This document shows positions 52,629 through 62,095 of a stretch of DNA of 64,000 nucleotides, piece by piece (the stretch's first letter is position 1; each line of letters starts with the position of its first letter). Below the pieces are notes generated by a model that made no database searches, was not told where the DNA came from, and saw only the letters and a list, made by a program, of their open reading frames with translations. A program made the position numbers and the translations under genes. The DNA comes from CBDVBE01 sp964543525 (GTDB taxonomy: Bacteria; Fibrobacterota; Chitinivibrionia; Chitinivibrionales; JANQEN01): assembly GCA_964543525.1 (NCBI GenBank), contig CAZIYW010000005.1:1-64000 (forward strand), written 5' to 3'.

Positions 52629-53513
52629 ATGTCGAAATCGTTCAGGTATTCTTTTTTAGACAGACTTGTCTTTTATCTGTCATACTTTTTTTATAAAAGC
52701 ATTCTTCCCCTTGAAGTAAGAAAGCCTAAATGGAAATTGTGGTGGTATGAATGGAAATACAGTCTGGCAAAGTTTAAGGATTACAACATAAATATTCCCT
52801 GGCATAATGATATTGACCGGATTTCGACAAGGTTTGGTGATTTTAAAATTCGGGTAAATACTTCAGATGCTGCGAACGTTTCTCCTGCTTTTGAACGAAG
52901 GGATCAAAATTATCTGCTTAAAACTATAAATGAGTTATGCAGGAAGAACAAAAAAGTTCTTTTTCTGGACATTGGCGGCGATCTTGGAAGTTATTCGGTT
53001 CTGGTGGGTAATCGCTTTAAGAATGAACAGGTTTCCGTCAAGTGTTTTGAGCCTGTTCCGGATAGTGGTGAACTTATTAAGGAGAACATTACTCTTAACG
53101 GTCTTGAGCAAAAAGTCGACTTATATCAGGTGGCTCTTCTAAATAACGATAATCCCGAGGCCAGGATTACCCTTGACATCGGCACTCCCGGTTCGAGCAG
53201 CATGAAGAGCAGCACTGCTGAGAATATCAGGGAAATTACCGTTAAAGCTCATAAACTTGATACTTTACTGGCGGATGAAGTGCCGGGGTATGATGCACTG
53301 GTCTGCAAGATTGATGTAGAGGGTGTTGAACATGAGGTGCTGCTGGGGGCGGAAAAGGTGATTCATTCCGGGAAAGAGATCTATGTAATGCTGGAAGACT
53401 TTATCAATCCAAGCATCATACCGTTTATGGAGAAAAACGGATGGTCATTCTTGGCTAAAGTTACTTCGTATAACAGCTGGTGGTACTTTGGTGGCGGTGA
53501 TGATCCTTCTTAA
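52629..53513 (+). CDS. FkbM family methyltransferase
   Basis: This is a 294-residue protein from the ATG at 52629. A TTG 18 codons upstream keeps the frame open but has no ribosome-binding site. The FkbM domain (about 115-280) has LFLDIGGDLGSYSVLVG (SAM loop), CFEPVPDSGELIKENI, and CKIDVEGVEHEVLLGA, the family-defining motif. FkbM enzymes methylate hydroxyl groups of sugars or polyketides. The setting suggests an envelope glycan. It is upstream of the LPG-synthase-like membrane protein (39 bp). Confidence 0.86.
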   Translation: MSKSFRYSFLDRLVFYLSYFFYKSILPLEVRKPKWKLWWYEWKYSLAKFKDYNINIPWHNDIDRISTRFGDFKIRVNTSDAANVSPAFERRDQNYLLKTINELCRKNKKVLFLDIGGDLGSYSVLVGNRFKNEQVSVKCFEPVPDSGELIKENITLNGLEQKVDLYQVALLNNDNPEARITLDIGTPGSSSMKSSTAENIREITVKAHKLDTLLADEVPGYDALVCKIDVEGVEHEVLLGAEKVIHSGKEIYVMLEDFINPSIIPFMEKNGWSFLAKVTSYNSWWYFGGGDDPS

Positions 53514-53552
53514 AGAGTAACCGTCAGAATAGAATACTGATAAAGCGGTACA

Positions 53553-54548
53553 ATGAAACGGAAAAATATTTACACGCAATTGCTGAAATTGTTCGTAACG
53601 GGTGCGGTTATCAGTTGGATAATCTATACCTATGGATGGAATAATATCCGTACAACGGTTTTGCAGGCACAGCCTGGCTGGCTTTTTAGCGGCGTGGTAC
53701 TTTTTGTCATTAGTGTTTTCTTCGGTGCTGTGCAATGGCAGATTATTTTAGAGAATAAGAAGATTGTTTTACCTTTTGAAAAAACTCTCCGGCTCTATTT
53801 TATCGGTATTTTTTTCAATAATTTTATTCTGGGAACCATAGCCGGCGATGCCTTCAAAGTAGCATCGTTGCATCTTGACAAAAGAAACGGTAAGGCAAGT
53901 TTCGCGGCCACTTTTCTTGACCGGCTTGCCGGACTTATTGCATTGTCACTTTTTGCCATCGTTGGCGGAACGGTGATATTCGTTTCGAATATCCAGCAGA
54001 ATAAGCAGTTTTTTATGGTATTGGGGGTACTCGCTCTTTTCGTCGGCATTTTTTTCGGCTTCTTTATTATTCTGCTCTCCCGAAGATTACAAAATGCCTT
54101 ACGGAACCTGTTGCGGAACATACCGTCTTTCCCGGCCAAAGAGCTCATTTTGAATGTACTGGAAGAGACATTCATTAACAGACGGGGGAAAGAAGATAAG
54201 AAGATGTTGCTGCAGGTCGGATTGCTTTCTCTGATTATTCAAAGCTTACGCATTATGGTGAATATCTTTGCCGCCCGGGCTCTCGGCATATTCAGCATTT
54301 CCACCCTGCATTACTTTTTTGTTATCATCCCCATTGTTGCACTTATGGTGACAATCCCCATGCCCTTCGGGGTCAGAGAGACGGTGGGTGGTATTCTTTT
54401 CGGCCTTGCAGGATTTTCTGTAGATCAGTCGGTGGTTATGTTGTTTCTTGCCACTATTGTGTGTGTCAGCGGTTCTCTGACAGGCGGCGTTCTCTTTCTG
54501 ATTGACAAAAAGAATAGGTTGGAAAAGCCTGCTTTAAAGCCTAAATAG
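53553..54548 (+). CDS. LPG-synthase TM-domain (UPF0104/AglD-like) membrane protein
   Basis: The 331-residue protein has about eight membrane helices. Family signatures are NNFILGTIAGDAFKVASLHLDKRNGKASFAATFLDRLAGL in the first third and FGVRETVGGILF near the C terminus. It lacks the catalytic domain of MprF. Proteins of this stand-alone kind are proposed lipid or polyprenyl-sugar flippases in glycan clusters. It converges with the GT9 gene 25 bp away. Confidence 0.85.
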   Translation: MKRKNIYTQLLKLFVTGAVISWIIYTYGWNNIRTTVLQAQPGWLFSGVVLFVISVFFGAVQWQIILENKKIVLPFEKTLRLYFIGIFFNNFILGTIAGDAFKVASLHLDKRNGKASFAATFLDRLAGLIALSLFAIVGGTVIFVSNIQQNKQFFMVLGVLALFVGIFFGFFIILLSRRLQNALRNLLRNIPSFPAKELILNVLEETFINRRGKEDKKMLLQVGLLSLIIQSLRIMVNIFAARALGIFSISTLHYFFVIIPIVALMVTIPMPFGVRETVGGILFGLAGFSVDQSVVMLFLATIVCVSGSLTGGVLFLIDKKNRLEKPALKPK

Positions 54549-54573
54549 AGACTGATAATACTGTGGTATCACT

Positions 54574-55620
54574 TCATAGTATCTCTTCGAGTGCGTCGGA
54601 TACGTCGGATACGTTTAATTCAGCAAGGCAGGCATAGGAGTCGTTGAGCCTGCAGCTGAGCGGTCTGGGAGAATAGTAGAAGCAGGGTGAGCACGGGAGG
54701 TCAAGTCTTACAACCCGATGGGCTACTCCCCATGGATAAATAAAATTTTTATTTGTCGGGCCGAGAATCAGCACCACCGGTGTCTGCATGGCCGCGGCAA
54801 TATGCATAAGGCCGGAGTCATTGGAGACAAATGCATCCAGTTCACCAATGATAGCGGCTACCTCACGGATAGTCTTATTGGTAACAACCGTAACCTGATT
54901 TTTGTTTTTAACGGCGGATTGAATATACTCATTTATCCCTATTTCATCCTCGGTGCCGAATAATAAAAAGTGTTTATCCTGATGGCGATCTATCAGTTCG
55001 ACAAATTTTTCCCTGGGCCACCGACGTTTTGCGTGGTTCTTAAACGTGCTGGTGCCGGCATGGATTCCGATGAAAGTATTACCGTTGAGCGAGGCAACGA
55101 AAGAGCTTCCTGCTTCTTTTTCTTCATCGGTCAGGTAAATGTGCATTGGTGGTATGGTATCGGGAGCCGCGGAAATTCCTAAGAATTGCAGCAACCGCAC
55201 ATTTTCCTCAACACAATGTGCCGAATAATCCTCTGCAATTGTTTTATTCTTAAGCCAGTTCAGTTGAGAGAAATTCATACGAAGATAAGAATGGCCTATC
55301 CGTTTTTTTGCCCCGGTCATAAGGGCAAATCCATTATATTGAATGCGGTTCGAGGGGTAGAAATTAATGCAGGTGTTAAAGCGGAAAGCAAAATGCGTCA
55401 ATACATGCACGGTTGCCTGAAAAAAGTGGATTGCCTTTATGGGGTAGTACCAGAGGTGGTCAATGTGCGGGTTGTTCAGCAGAATTTCATGATTTGCCCG
55501 GCTGAAGGTAAAATAGGTAATTTCGCAATCCTGTCTGCTGTCTTTTATTAACTGTAAAGCAGGCGTCGTCATCAGGGTATCACCCATACCCATGAGCGGG
55601 GTGACAACTATTTTTTCCAT
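54574..55620 (-). CDS. GT9 heptosyltransferase-like glycosyltransferase
   Basis: The 348-residue GT-B enzyme begins MEKIVVTPLMGMGDTLMTTPALQLI, the GxGDxLxxTPA signature of the ADP-heptose transferase family. HAGTSTFKNHAKRRWPREKFVELI and VSNDSGLMHIAAAMQTPVVLILGPT are the donor-binding motifs. It transfers a heptose or other sugar onto lipopolysaccharide core or a similar acceptor, as GT9 members do. The DSGxMH triad is complete. It is a single-gene unit facing the GT2 gene from the other strand. Confidence 0.9.
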   Translation of the reverse strand: MEKIVVTPLMGMGDTLMTTPALQLIKDSRQDCEITYFTFSRANHEILLNNPHIDHLWYYPIKAIHFFQATVHVLTHFAFRFNTCINFYPSNRIQYNGFALMTGAKKRIGHSYLRMNFSQLNWLKNKTIAEDYSAHCVEENVRLLQFLGISAAPDTIPPMHIYLTDEEKEAGSSFVASLNGNTFIGIHAGTSTFKNHAKRRWPREKFVELIDRHQDKHFLLFGTEDEIGINEYIQSAVKNKNQVTVVTNKTIREVAAIIGELDAFVSNDSGLMHIAAAMQTPVVLILGPTNKNFIYPWGVAHRVVRLDLPCSPCFYYSPRPLSCRLNDSYACLAELNVSDVSDALEEIL

Positions 55621-55727
55621 GACGGTATATTTTGTAAAAGGTTAACGGGCTCTTATAAGCACACAATAATTACGCTTATGAGTGAATAAAATTATATTAT
55701 AGTGCGTACTCTTGCAACAAAAGACAA

Positions 55728-55753
55728 TATATCATACCACTATATCATACCAC
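55728..55753. repeat. 13-bp perfect tandem duplication
   Basis: TATATCATACCAC occurs at 55728-55740 and again at 55741-55753. It lies in the leader of the GT2 gene, just before its ribosome-binding site region. Confidence 0.75.
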
Positions 55754-55774
55754 TTTAAGCGGTTGAAGAAGATA

Positions 55775-56704
55775 ATGAAAAAAATTTCGGTTGTAATACC
55801 TTTATTAAACGAAGAAGGGAGTCTTCCGGAACTCATGAAGGCAATTGCCGGGGTAATGGATGAGCGCTCCTTTAACTACGAGGTATTATTTGTTGATGAT
55901 GGGAGTACAGACTCGTCCTATACAGTGTGTTCGAGATTATATAATGAGTTCCCCGGTAAAGTCCGGGTGATACGATTCAGTCGAAATTACGGCAAATCAG
56001 CAGCTCTAAGCGCAGGAATGAAAAAGGCTGTGGGTGATATTATTGTTACGATGGATGCGGATTTACAGGATGATCCGGCGCTTATACCGGAGATGGTAGA
56101 AAAAATAGAAGAGGGGTGGGATGTTGTGTCAGGGTGGAAGAAGAAACGTTTTGATCCTCTTTTTACTAAAAATATTCCATCGAAATTTTTTAATGTTACT
56201 ACGTCATTACTGTCCGGTTTGAAGCTGCATGATTTTAATTGCGGCTTTAAAGCGTATCGGGCCAGTGCAGCGAAATCACTGGAAATTTATGGCGAGCGGC
56301 ATCGTTATCTTCCGGTGCTGGCCTACTGGAACGGCTATAAAGTAACGGAAATGATAGTTCCTCATCATAAAAGAAAATATGGTAAGACGAAATTTGGTAT
56401 GAACCGGTTTTTAAATGGTTTTTTTGATCTGTTGACCCTTCTGTTTTTACGGAAATATCTTGCAAATCCACTCCATTTTTTCGGTATACTCGGTATTGTA
56501 TTCGGTATAACAGGATCGGCAATTCTCGGCTATTTTGGTATCCAGTGGATAATTCATCAGGAGATGCATATTCGTCCTCTGGTACTGTTATCCATGGGCT
56601 CAATCATAATGGGAATCCAGTTTTTTTCAATTGGTTTAATTGGCGAGATGATTACAAATACCCAGCGAAAGAACATCTACACCATCCGTGACGAGTTAGA
56701 GTAA
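55775..56704 (+). CDS. DPM1-like GT2 polyprenyl-sugar transferase
   Basis: This is a 309-residue protein. I use the ATG at 55775, which gives the usual MKKISVVIPLLNEE start; the frame is open 21 codons upstream from a TTG. GT-A motifs are VDDGSTDSS, RNYGKSAALSAGMK and the DADLQDDP metal site, followed by HKRKYGKTKFGMNRF. Two C-terminal membrane helices match ArnC/DPM-type enzymes that load a sugar on undecaprenyl phosphate. It could provide the lipid-linked donor for the GT-C-like DUF2723 and YfhO proteins nearby. The GT4 gene follows 3 bp after its stop. Confidence 0.9.
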   Translation: MKKISVVIPLLNEEGSLPELMKAIAGVMDERSFNYEVLFVDDGSTDSSYTVCSRLYNEFPGKVRVIRFSRNYGKSAALSAGMKKAVGDIIVTMDADLQDDPALIPEMVEKIEEGWDVVSGWKKKRFDPLFTKNIPSKFFNVTTSLLSGLKLHDFNCGFKAYRASAAKSLEIYGERHRYLPVLAYWNGYKVTEMIVPHHKRKYGKTKFGMNRFLNGFFDLLTLLFLRKYLANPLHFFGILGIVFGITGSAILGYFGIQWIIHQEMHIRPLVLLSMGSIIMGIQFFSIGLIGEMITNTQRKNIYTIRDELE

Positions 56705-56707
56705 TAC

Positions 56708-57877
56708 ATGAAGATATGTTTTATTGGCTCCGTTTATCCCCGATCTCATGAAGACTCAGAAGTGCCCTGGTTGCGGAAGACGGTGAATTTATTACGAGAG
56801 GCCGGACATAATGTCGCGGTGTATGTACCGTCGTTTAGGGGGCTTCGTTCACACGAAATTGACGGGTGCCCGGTAAAGCGATTCCGTTACTTTTTTGCAC
56901 GGTGGGAAACCTTGACCCATGATGAAGGTGCCCCCAATAAGATTCACAGGTTCCATTACAAATTCATCATGGTGTTTTATTTCTTTTTCGGAACTGTCGG
57001 ATTGATACGGTTTCACCGAAGAGAGAAATTCGATATATTACATGTACACTGGCCCGCGCCTCATGCGCTGTTTGCCTTTTTTGCCTCCATGGTTTGTAAA
57101 ACAAAGATAGTTTTGAGCTTTTACACGGCAAGTCTGATGCTGGTAAAAAGATTCCCTTTTGTAAAATATTTACTTCGATTTTTTATCAGGCGCGCCGACC
57201 GGGTTATTGCCATTTCCACCTTTACAAAAAATCTGGTTAAAGATATTTACGATTGTCCGATAACTATTATACCGTACGGGACGACTATTTCTCCTAAGAG
57301 TGAGGTGCCGCCACTGGTACCTAACCGAAAGATTCTCAGTGTCGGCAGGATGATTGAGCGAAAGGGTTTTCGTTATCTGATCCATGCCATGCCGATGGTG
57401 TTGAATGAGTGGCCCGATGCATCCCTTACCATTGTCGGTGGAGGGCCGGTTCGGGAGGATCTCATTGCCTTATGCAAATCTCTCGGTATAGAAAAACAGG
57501 TCTCCCTGCCCGGCAAGATCCCGCAGGAGACACTCGAACAACTTTTTGCCGAATGTAATGTATTTGTCCTTCCTTCAATTGTAGACAAACGGGGAGATAC
57601 TGAAGGGCTGGGGGTCGTTCTTATTGAAGCGATGACCTATCACCGACCGGTTATCGGTACGGATATCGGCGGCATTGTTGACATTGTGATTAATAATGAG
57701 ACCGGTTTACTGGTAAGACAGCGGGATCCGCAGGCGCTCGCAGATGCTATCGACGCAATCTTCTCTGATCCTGAAAATGCAAAACGAATGGCAGAAAACG
57801 GTTATCATCATGCTCAGTCACAATTTTCATGGCAATCGGTAATAAAAAAGTTTGATGCAGTCTATTCTTCCCTGTAG
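56708..57877 (+). CDS. GT4 family glycosyltransferase
   Basis: This 389-residue GT-B enzyme is typical of envelope glycan clusters. The N-terminal half carries VYPRSHEDSEVPWLRKTVNLL and LHVHWPAPHALF (acceptor side). The C-terminal half has LSVGRMIERKGFRYLI, LTIVGGGP, and VVLIEAMTYHRPVIGTDIGGIVDIV, with the conserved Glu/Gly donor-binding block. It starts three bases after the GT2 stop and is certainly co-transcribed with it. The acceptor is probably a lipid-linked intermediate in the cytoplasm. Confidence 0.92.
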   Translation: MKICFIGSVYPRSHEDSEVPWLRKTVNLLREAGHNVAVYVPSFRGLRSHEIDGCPVKRFRYFFARWETLTHDEGAPNKIHRFHYKFIMVFYFFFGTVGLIRFHRREKFDILHVHWPAPHALFAFFASMVCKTKIVLSFYTASLMLVKRFPFVKYLLRFFIRRADRVIAISTFTKNLVKDIYDCPITIIPYGTTISPKSEVPPLVPNRKILSVGRMIERKGFRYLIHAMPMVLNEWPDASLTIVGGGPVREDLIALCKSLGIEKQVSLPGKIPQETLEQLFAECNVFVLPSIVDKRGDTEGLGVVLIEAMTYHRPVIGTDIGGIVDIVINNETGLLVRQRDPQALADAIDAIFSDPENAKRMAENGYHHAQSQFSWQSVIKKFDAVYSSL

Positions 57878-57896
57878 TTACGGGTAGCCCAGTTAT

Positions 57897-57913
57897 CGGT
57901 ACCTTACCGTTTT
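57897..57913 (+). terminator. weak hairpin terminator candidate
   Basis: CGGTA (57897-57901) and TACCG (57905-57909) form a 5-bp stem with a 3-base loop, and four Ts follow. It is 20 bp after the GT4 stop. Short, but placed where a terminator is expected. Confidence 0.35.
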
Positions 57914-58001
57914 CTATGCAACCGAATGAGTAACTGTTTACATGCTTAATCGCTTGATTTAATGCTACCTTGAAAGTATCTTAAAAACATAGACTGATAC
58001 C

Positions 58002-58007
58002 TATAAT
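58002..58007 (+). promoter_or_regulatory. candidate -10 element of the FecR-barrel gene
   Basis: A perfect TATAAT lies 24 bases upstream of the ATG at 58032, which has a strong AGGAGG ribosome-binding site. No good -35 was found at standard spacing, so an activator may be needed or the match is chance. Confidence 0.3.
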
Positions 58008-58031
58008 ATTATTCTTTTCAGGAGGCAGCTC

Positions 58032-60371
58032 ATGAACTGTAAAAAAATAGCGGTAGTGTTACTTCTTATGCTTACCACCTGGGTAGTGTCAGGAACACCA
58101 ATTGCCTTTACAGTCAAATCAGGCCAATTGTTGGTGAAGAAGGCGGCGCAGTCTGAATGGACTACTATTGACAGCTCGATAGAGATTGTGTCGAGTGATT
58201 CCGTTAGAGTAGACTCCGGTGGGGAAGCGGAGTGCATCATTTTCGATGTGATTGCTCTCAAATGTAAAGATTCGTGTCTATTTATAATTAATGCGGATGA
58301 GAAAAAAGCATCGCTGACTTTGATACGGGGACAGATCTTTTTTAATAAGGAAATGGCCGCGGGTGACATCACTTTCGAAGTAAAGGCCAAGGGGTGCATT
58401 TTTACCCCTGTCGGGACGGCGGCGGCTGTTAAAATCACGCCAAAAGGTGATCCGAGTATCGCGGTCCTCAGGGGCAATATGCGTCTGACTAAACCTGACG
58501 GAGGCACCGTGGATGTTAGTGCGGGCAATTACTGTACCTTTAACGTATCGGCAAATGCATTTACACCTGTGAAACCGCTTCCGCCCAAGGCTGTTGAAGC
58601 TCTTGAGTCGTGGTCGGGGGTAATCCGGGAGGAGACGGCATTACAAGCCAAAGAAGAGGGTAAAACGGAGGAAGCACCTGCTTTGCAGGCTGTGGCTGCC
58701 GAAACACCTTCCGCTCCTGTGGCTGATCCTTCTACTGAAAAAACTACGGAGCCGCCATCAGAAACACCTGTGGAAAAACCTGTCTCTGAGGCTCCCAAGG
58801 AGGAGGAAAAAGAGGAGCATGTAAAGGAACAGGCTGACGTTGCCAAACCCGCTTCTCCTGCCGGCGCTGAAAAACAAGCTGAAAAAGAGGCTCCTGCGGA
58901 GGAGAAACCTGAAAAAGGGAAAAAAGAGCCGGACAAACCACAGTGGGAGATCAGCGCCGGCATGGTTACTGTCGATAATGAACAATGGACCCGCATTGCC
59001 TTTGGGGTCGATGTCCCTATCTGGCGTTTTGGGATTTTCTTTGATCTTGAATTATTTCTTGATGCACAGGGAAATTTCTCGAATAAAGGTTGGGATTTCA
59101 GCAGTGGAAAGGAAGCCGGGTATTCACTTCTGAGAAAGATACGTTACATTCGCTTTAACCATCCGGGAGATCCGGTGTTTATAAAGCTTGGCGGTCTTGA
59201 TAATGTAACTTTCGGCTACGGGTTTGTTGTTGATCGGTTCACCAATATGCTTCATTATCCCGGTGAGAAGCTGTTCGGCTTACAGTTCGATCTGAATGAT
59301 CTAAGTCCCGTCGGGATTTCTCTACAGACACTAATACCGGATTTCAAGGATTTTCCCAATGATGGCGGTATTCTTGCTGCCCGGTTGGCATTTAAACCTT
59401 TTAAGATGACGGAAAAGCCGGTTCTTGGCGGTTTATCGCTGGCGGCAACCGTAGCATCGGACCTGAACCAGTATGCACCGGCGAGAGACTGGGATTATTC
59501 CCTGCATGGAAGTAAATGGGACAGGGATGAAGACAATGTGACCGACAGTACCTATTTGTATAACATGTATAAAGATTATCCCTATTACGATGATTTGGTT
59601 CAGGCTCACAAGAATCTGGGCGATTATGATACCAAGGTTGAGCATAAGGATGAATGGGCTAAGTCTGCGGAGAATAAGGTTGTTGTTCTGGGCGGCGATC
59701 TCATTGCACCGATAGTCAACTCGAAATTAGTAAATCTTGATTTGTACGGGCAGGCCGGTGTGATGGTCGACGACGAGAATGACGATCAGTTTTACAAGGG
59801 GTGGGGTATCGGTGCTCCCGGTGTTGGTTTGACAGTCGGGCCGGTATGGGCGCGTCTTGAATACCGTCGTGTTGAGGACTACTTTGAGCCCGGCTATTTC
59901 GGCACCTATTATCTGGACGAGCGTATTAAGCGAACGCCGAATGTATATGTCAAGGAAGATTCCCTTCCGCCGAATGATTTAAACGGTGTGTTTGGTCTGT
60001 GTGGTGTTAATATCAAGAATTTTGTAACTCTGAGCGGAACATATCAGCGGCTGATTGGTGGCGAAGGTGAAGATAAGGTGTTGGATCAGCGTGCAGAGGG
60101 CGAGGCAAATGTCGGTAGCGCCATACTTGAGAGAATACCAAAAATAAATAAAGTTGGTTGCTTTTTTTATCAGACCCATATTGATAAAAAAAAGAACCGT
60201 CCGTTCTTTTATCAATCGCCGTACACCTTCTGGGGATACCGTCTCGGTGTTGAAGTGTTTCAGGGCGCCTCGGTTATCTGGGAAACGCGGTACGGCTGGA
60301 AATGGAATAGTGACGGTGATGAACTTGTTGATGACAAAACGGTGACTATTCAGGCAGCGCTTACCTTTTGA
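58032..60371 (+). CDS. FecR-domain protein with Pro/Glu linker and barrel-like C terminus
   Basis: The protein has 779 residues. A signal peptide (KKIAVVLLLMLTTWVVSG, about residues 4-21) is followed by a FecR domain (about 25-190): SIEIVSSDSVRVDSGG, then GCIFTPVGTAAAVKI and SAGNYCTF. A Pro/Glu/Lys/Ala-rich linker spans about 205-302. The remainder is rich in alternating strands (RIAFGVDVPIWRFGIFFDLELF, GPVWARLEYRRVEDYF) and ends in Phe, the C-terminal signature of outer-membrane barrels. So it is probably an outer-membrane protein with a periplasmic FecR head, not a sigma regulator. It has a strong AGGAGG site and an excellent terminator. I do not know its partner. Confidence 0.8.
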   Translation: MNCKKIAVVLLLMLTTWVVSGTPIAFTVKSGQLLVKKAAQSEWTTIDSSIEIVSSDSVRVDSGGEAECIIFDVIALKCKDSCLFIINADEKKASLTLIRGQIFFNKEMAAGDITFEVKAKGCIFTPVGTAAAVKITPKGDPSIAVLRGNMRLTKPDGGTVDVSAGNYCTFNVSANAFTPVKPLPPKAVEALESWSGVIREETALQAKEEGKTEEAPALQAVAAETPSAPVADPSTEKTTEPPSETPVEKPVSEAPKEEEKEEHVKEQADVAKPASPAGAEKQAEKEAPAEEKPEKGKKEPDKPQWEISAGMVTVDNEQWTRIAFGVDVPIWRFGIFFDLELFLDAQGNFSNKGWDFSSGKEAGYSLLRKIRYIRFNHPGDPVFIKLGGLDNVTFGYGFVVDRFTNMLHYPGEKLFGLQFDLNDLSPVGISLQTLIPDFKDFPNDGGILAARLAFKPFKMTEKPVLGGLSLAATVASDLNQYAPARDWDYSLHGSKWDRDEDNVTDSTYLYNMYKDYPYYDDLVQAHKNLGDYDTKVEHKDEWAKSAENKVVVLGGDLIAPIVNSKLVNLDLYGQAGVMVDDENDDQFYKGWGIGAPGVGLTVGPVWARLEYRRVEDYFEPGYFGTYYLDERIKRTPNVYVKEDSLPPNDLNGVFGLCGVNIKNFVTLSGTYQRLIGGEGEDKVLDQRAEGEANVGSAILERIPKINKVGCFFYQTHIDKKKNRPFFYQSPYTFWGYRLGVEVFQGASVIWETRYGWKWNSDGDELVDDKTVTIQAALTF

Positions 60372-60401
60372 TGAAAAGACATATTATTAACCAGCGCATA
60401 C

Positions 60402-60430
60402 AAGGGAGGAGAAAGGCTCCTCCCTTTTTC
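60402..60430 (+). terminator. strong intrinsic terminator after the FecR-barrel gene
   Basis: AAGGGAGGAG (60402-60411) pairs perfectly with CTCCTCCCTT (60417-60426) around a 5-base loop, and the T-run continues to 60429. It isolates the FecR-barrel gene as its own transcript. Confidence 0.9.
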
Positions 60431-60576
60431 TTAACATATAAACATATTCATGGGTCGAAATATTGTGACACAGATAAGAGTTTTATCCCTTTTAATCATG
60501 CATAACAAATATCATTTTATAACAATAGCAGAATTGTCCTTATATTATTACAGATAGTTGATTAGCTGCTGAAATC

Positions 60577-62068
60577 ATGTCTTATACATCACCATTACTG
60601 GACAGGGCGCGAAAAGAGAGTACAAGGAATAGTTTCTCCATTCCCCGCCGGGGCAGGATACGGTTAATCCTTTTACTCGTCCTCTGTGGGCTTGGCGGGT
60701 GGTGGCATTTCGTTTACAGACAATCGTCACCGGCAAATAAAGATGAATCGACTCCGCAAAAGGACTCCGTGGTCACTTCAGTCAAATCGGCGGCACAGAA
60801 AAAGAAATCAAAAACAGTTACAAAGGACAAGCCTGAAAAAAAAGTATNNNNNNNNNNTGAAGCATACGAAGAAATTGACCTATGCGGATGTTGAAAATCT
60901 GTTGAGAAAGATTCCGCCCCGCTTATCCCATGCCGTGGATACTATTCATTTAAAAAATGACGGCTATATTATTCATTACAGTATTGATACGGCACTGCAG
61001 CGTTCAGGCAGGGAGTATTTCAGACGATACCACCCCAAATACGGTGCGCTGGTTGTTATGGAGCCGGTATCGGGGAGAATTTTATCACTGGTTTCCTATA
61101 CGAATGACGGTGAAGTTTCACTGGGAAGGAATCTGTATTGCCGGAGTTTGTTCCCGGCTGCGTCAATATTTAAAACAATCGCAGCGGCTGGTGCTATTGA
61201 AAAAAACGGATTACACCCTGACAGTAAACTGAAGACGCACGGCAGGAATCATACTCTATACAACTCACAGTTAAAAAAGAATCTCGATACTTATCGTGAA
61301 ATAACGCTGAAGGAAGCTTATGCTTATTCTATTAATCCGGTATTTGGAAGAATAGGGATATATATGCTGGGTGCGGATGGTCTTAATGAGTATGCCGTCA
61401 AGTTCGGCTTTAATTCTGATGTCCCTTTTGAACTTGACAATGAGAAACCTCTGTTTATTTATCCCGATAGTGCCTTTGCAGTCGCTGAAGTCGCTTCGGG
61501 ATTTAACCGGCGCACTACTATTTCACCGCTGTTCGGTGCGATGATTGCCGCCTGTATTTCTTCAAAAGGCAGAATATTTGCCCCTACCCTTGTCGATAGT
61601 ATTACGAATTTAAAGTCCCGCAGAAAAATATATACCCGAAAACGGGTATTATGGAGAATGCCGATTCAGGAGGAGACTGCTGATTTGCTGGTTGAACTGA
61701 TGCGTGATGTCACCCGGTACGGTACATCCAGAAAATCATTTCGATATCTTAAAAAATCATTTCGTTTTAAAGATATAGACTATGGAGGGAAAACGGGCAG
61801 TATCGATAAAGAAGGCATGGGGAAGGTTGACTGGTTTATCGGTTTCAGCCGTCATAAAGATGATGCGACTCAGCACATAGCCGTTGCTGTCCTGACGGTC
61901 CACGGCGATTACTGGACTGTCCATTCCAGTTTCGTCGGAGCGGAGATCATGAGGAAGTATATACGAAAAATCCAGATAGCCCGGAAAACAGCTCAAGATG
62001 GAAAACCTGATTCTCCACCAACGGTTAAAAAAGTATCAAAAAATTCCCGAACATCAGCAAATGGATAA
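60577..62068 (+). CDS. penicillin-binding transpeptidase, spans a 10-N assembly gap
   Basis: One gene is split by 10 Ns at 60848-60857. Upstream, from ATG 60577, come a short cytoplasmic tail, one TM helix (LILLLVLCGLGGWWHFVY) and a Lys/Ser-rich linker. Downstream is a transpeptidase domain: SIFK (the SxxK nucleophile in LFPAASIFKTIAA), SIN (the SxN motif) and GGKTGS (the KTG motif), then DWFIGF. There is no GT51 domain, so it is monofunctional in the PBP2/FtsI sense, though it has no PBP-dimer region either. The frame shifts by one across the Ns. If they are removed the frame reads through (GTA TTG AAG), giving 493 residues. Probable role: peptidoglycan cross-linking in the periplasm. Confidence 0.85.
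60848..60857. other. 10-N assembly gap inside the penicillin-binding protein gene
   Basis: Ten undetermined bases lie between two parts of one gene. Reading frames on the two sides fit only if the true missing length is a multiple of three, which includes zero. Confidence 0.95.
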
Positions 62069-62095
62069 TTACTTGATGGAAAGTTGTCGCCTGAT

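Noticed and set aside
58529..58996. 155-codon Ser/Ala-rich frame antisense to the FecR-barrel gene
   Set aside because: It is a shadow of the Pro/Glu/Ala-rich linker, whose complement encodes Ser, Ala, Gly and Phe.
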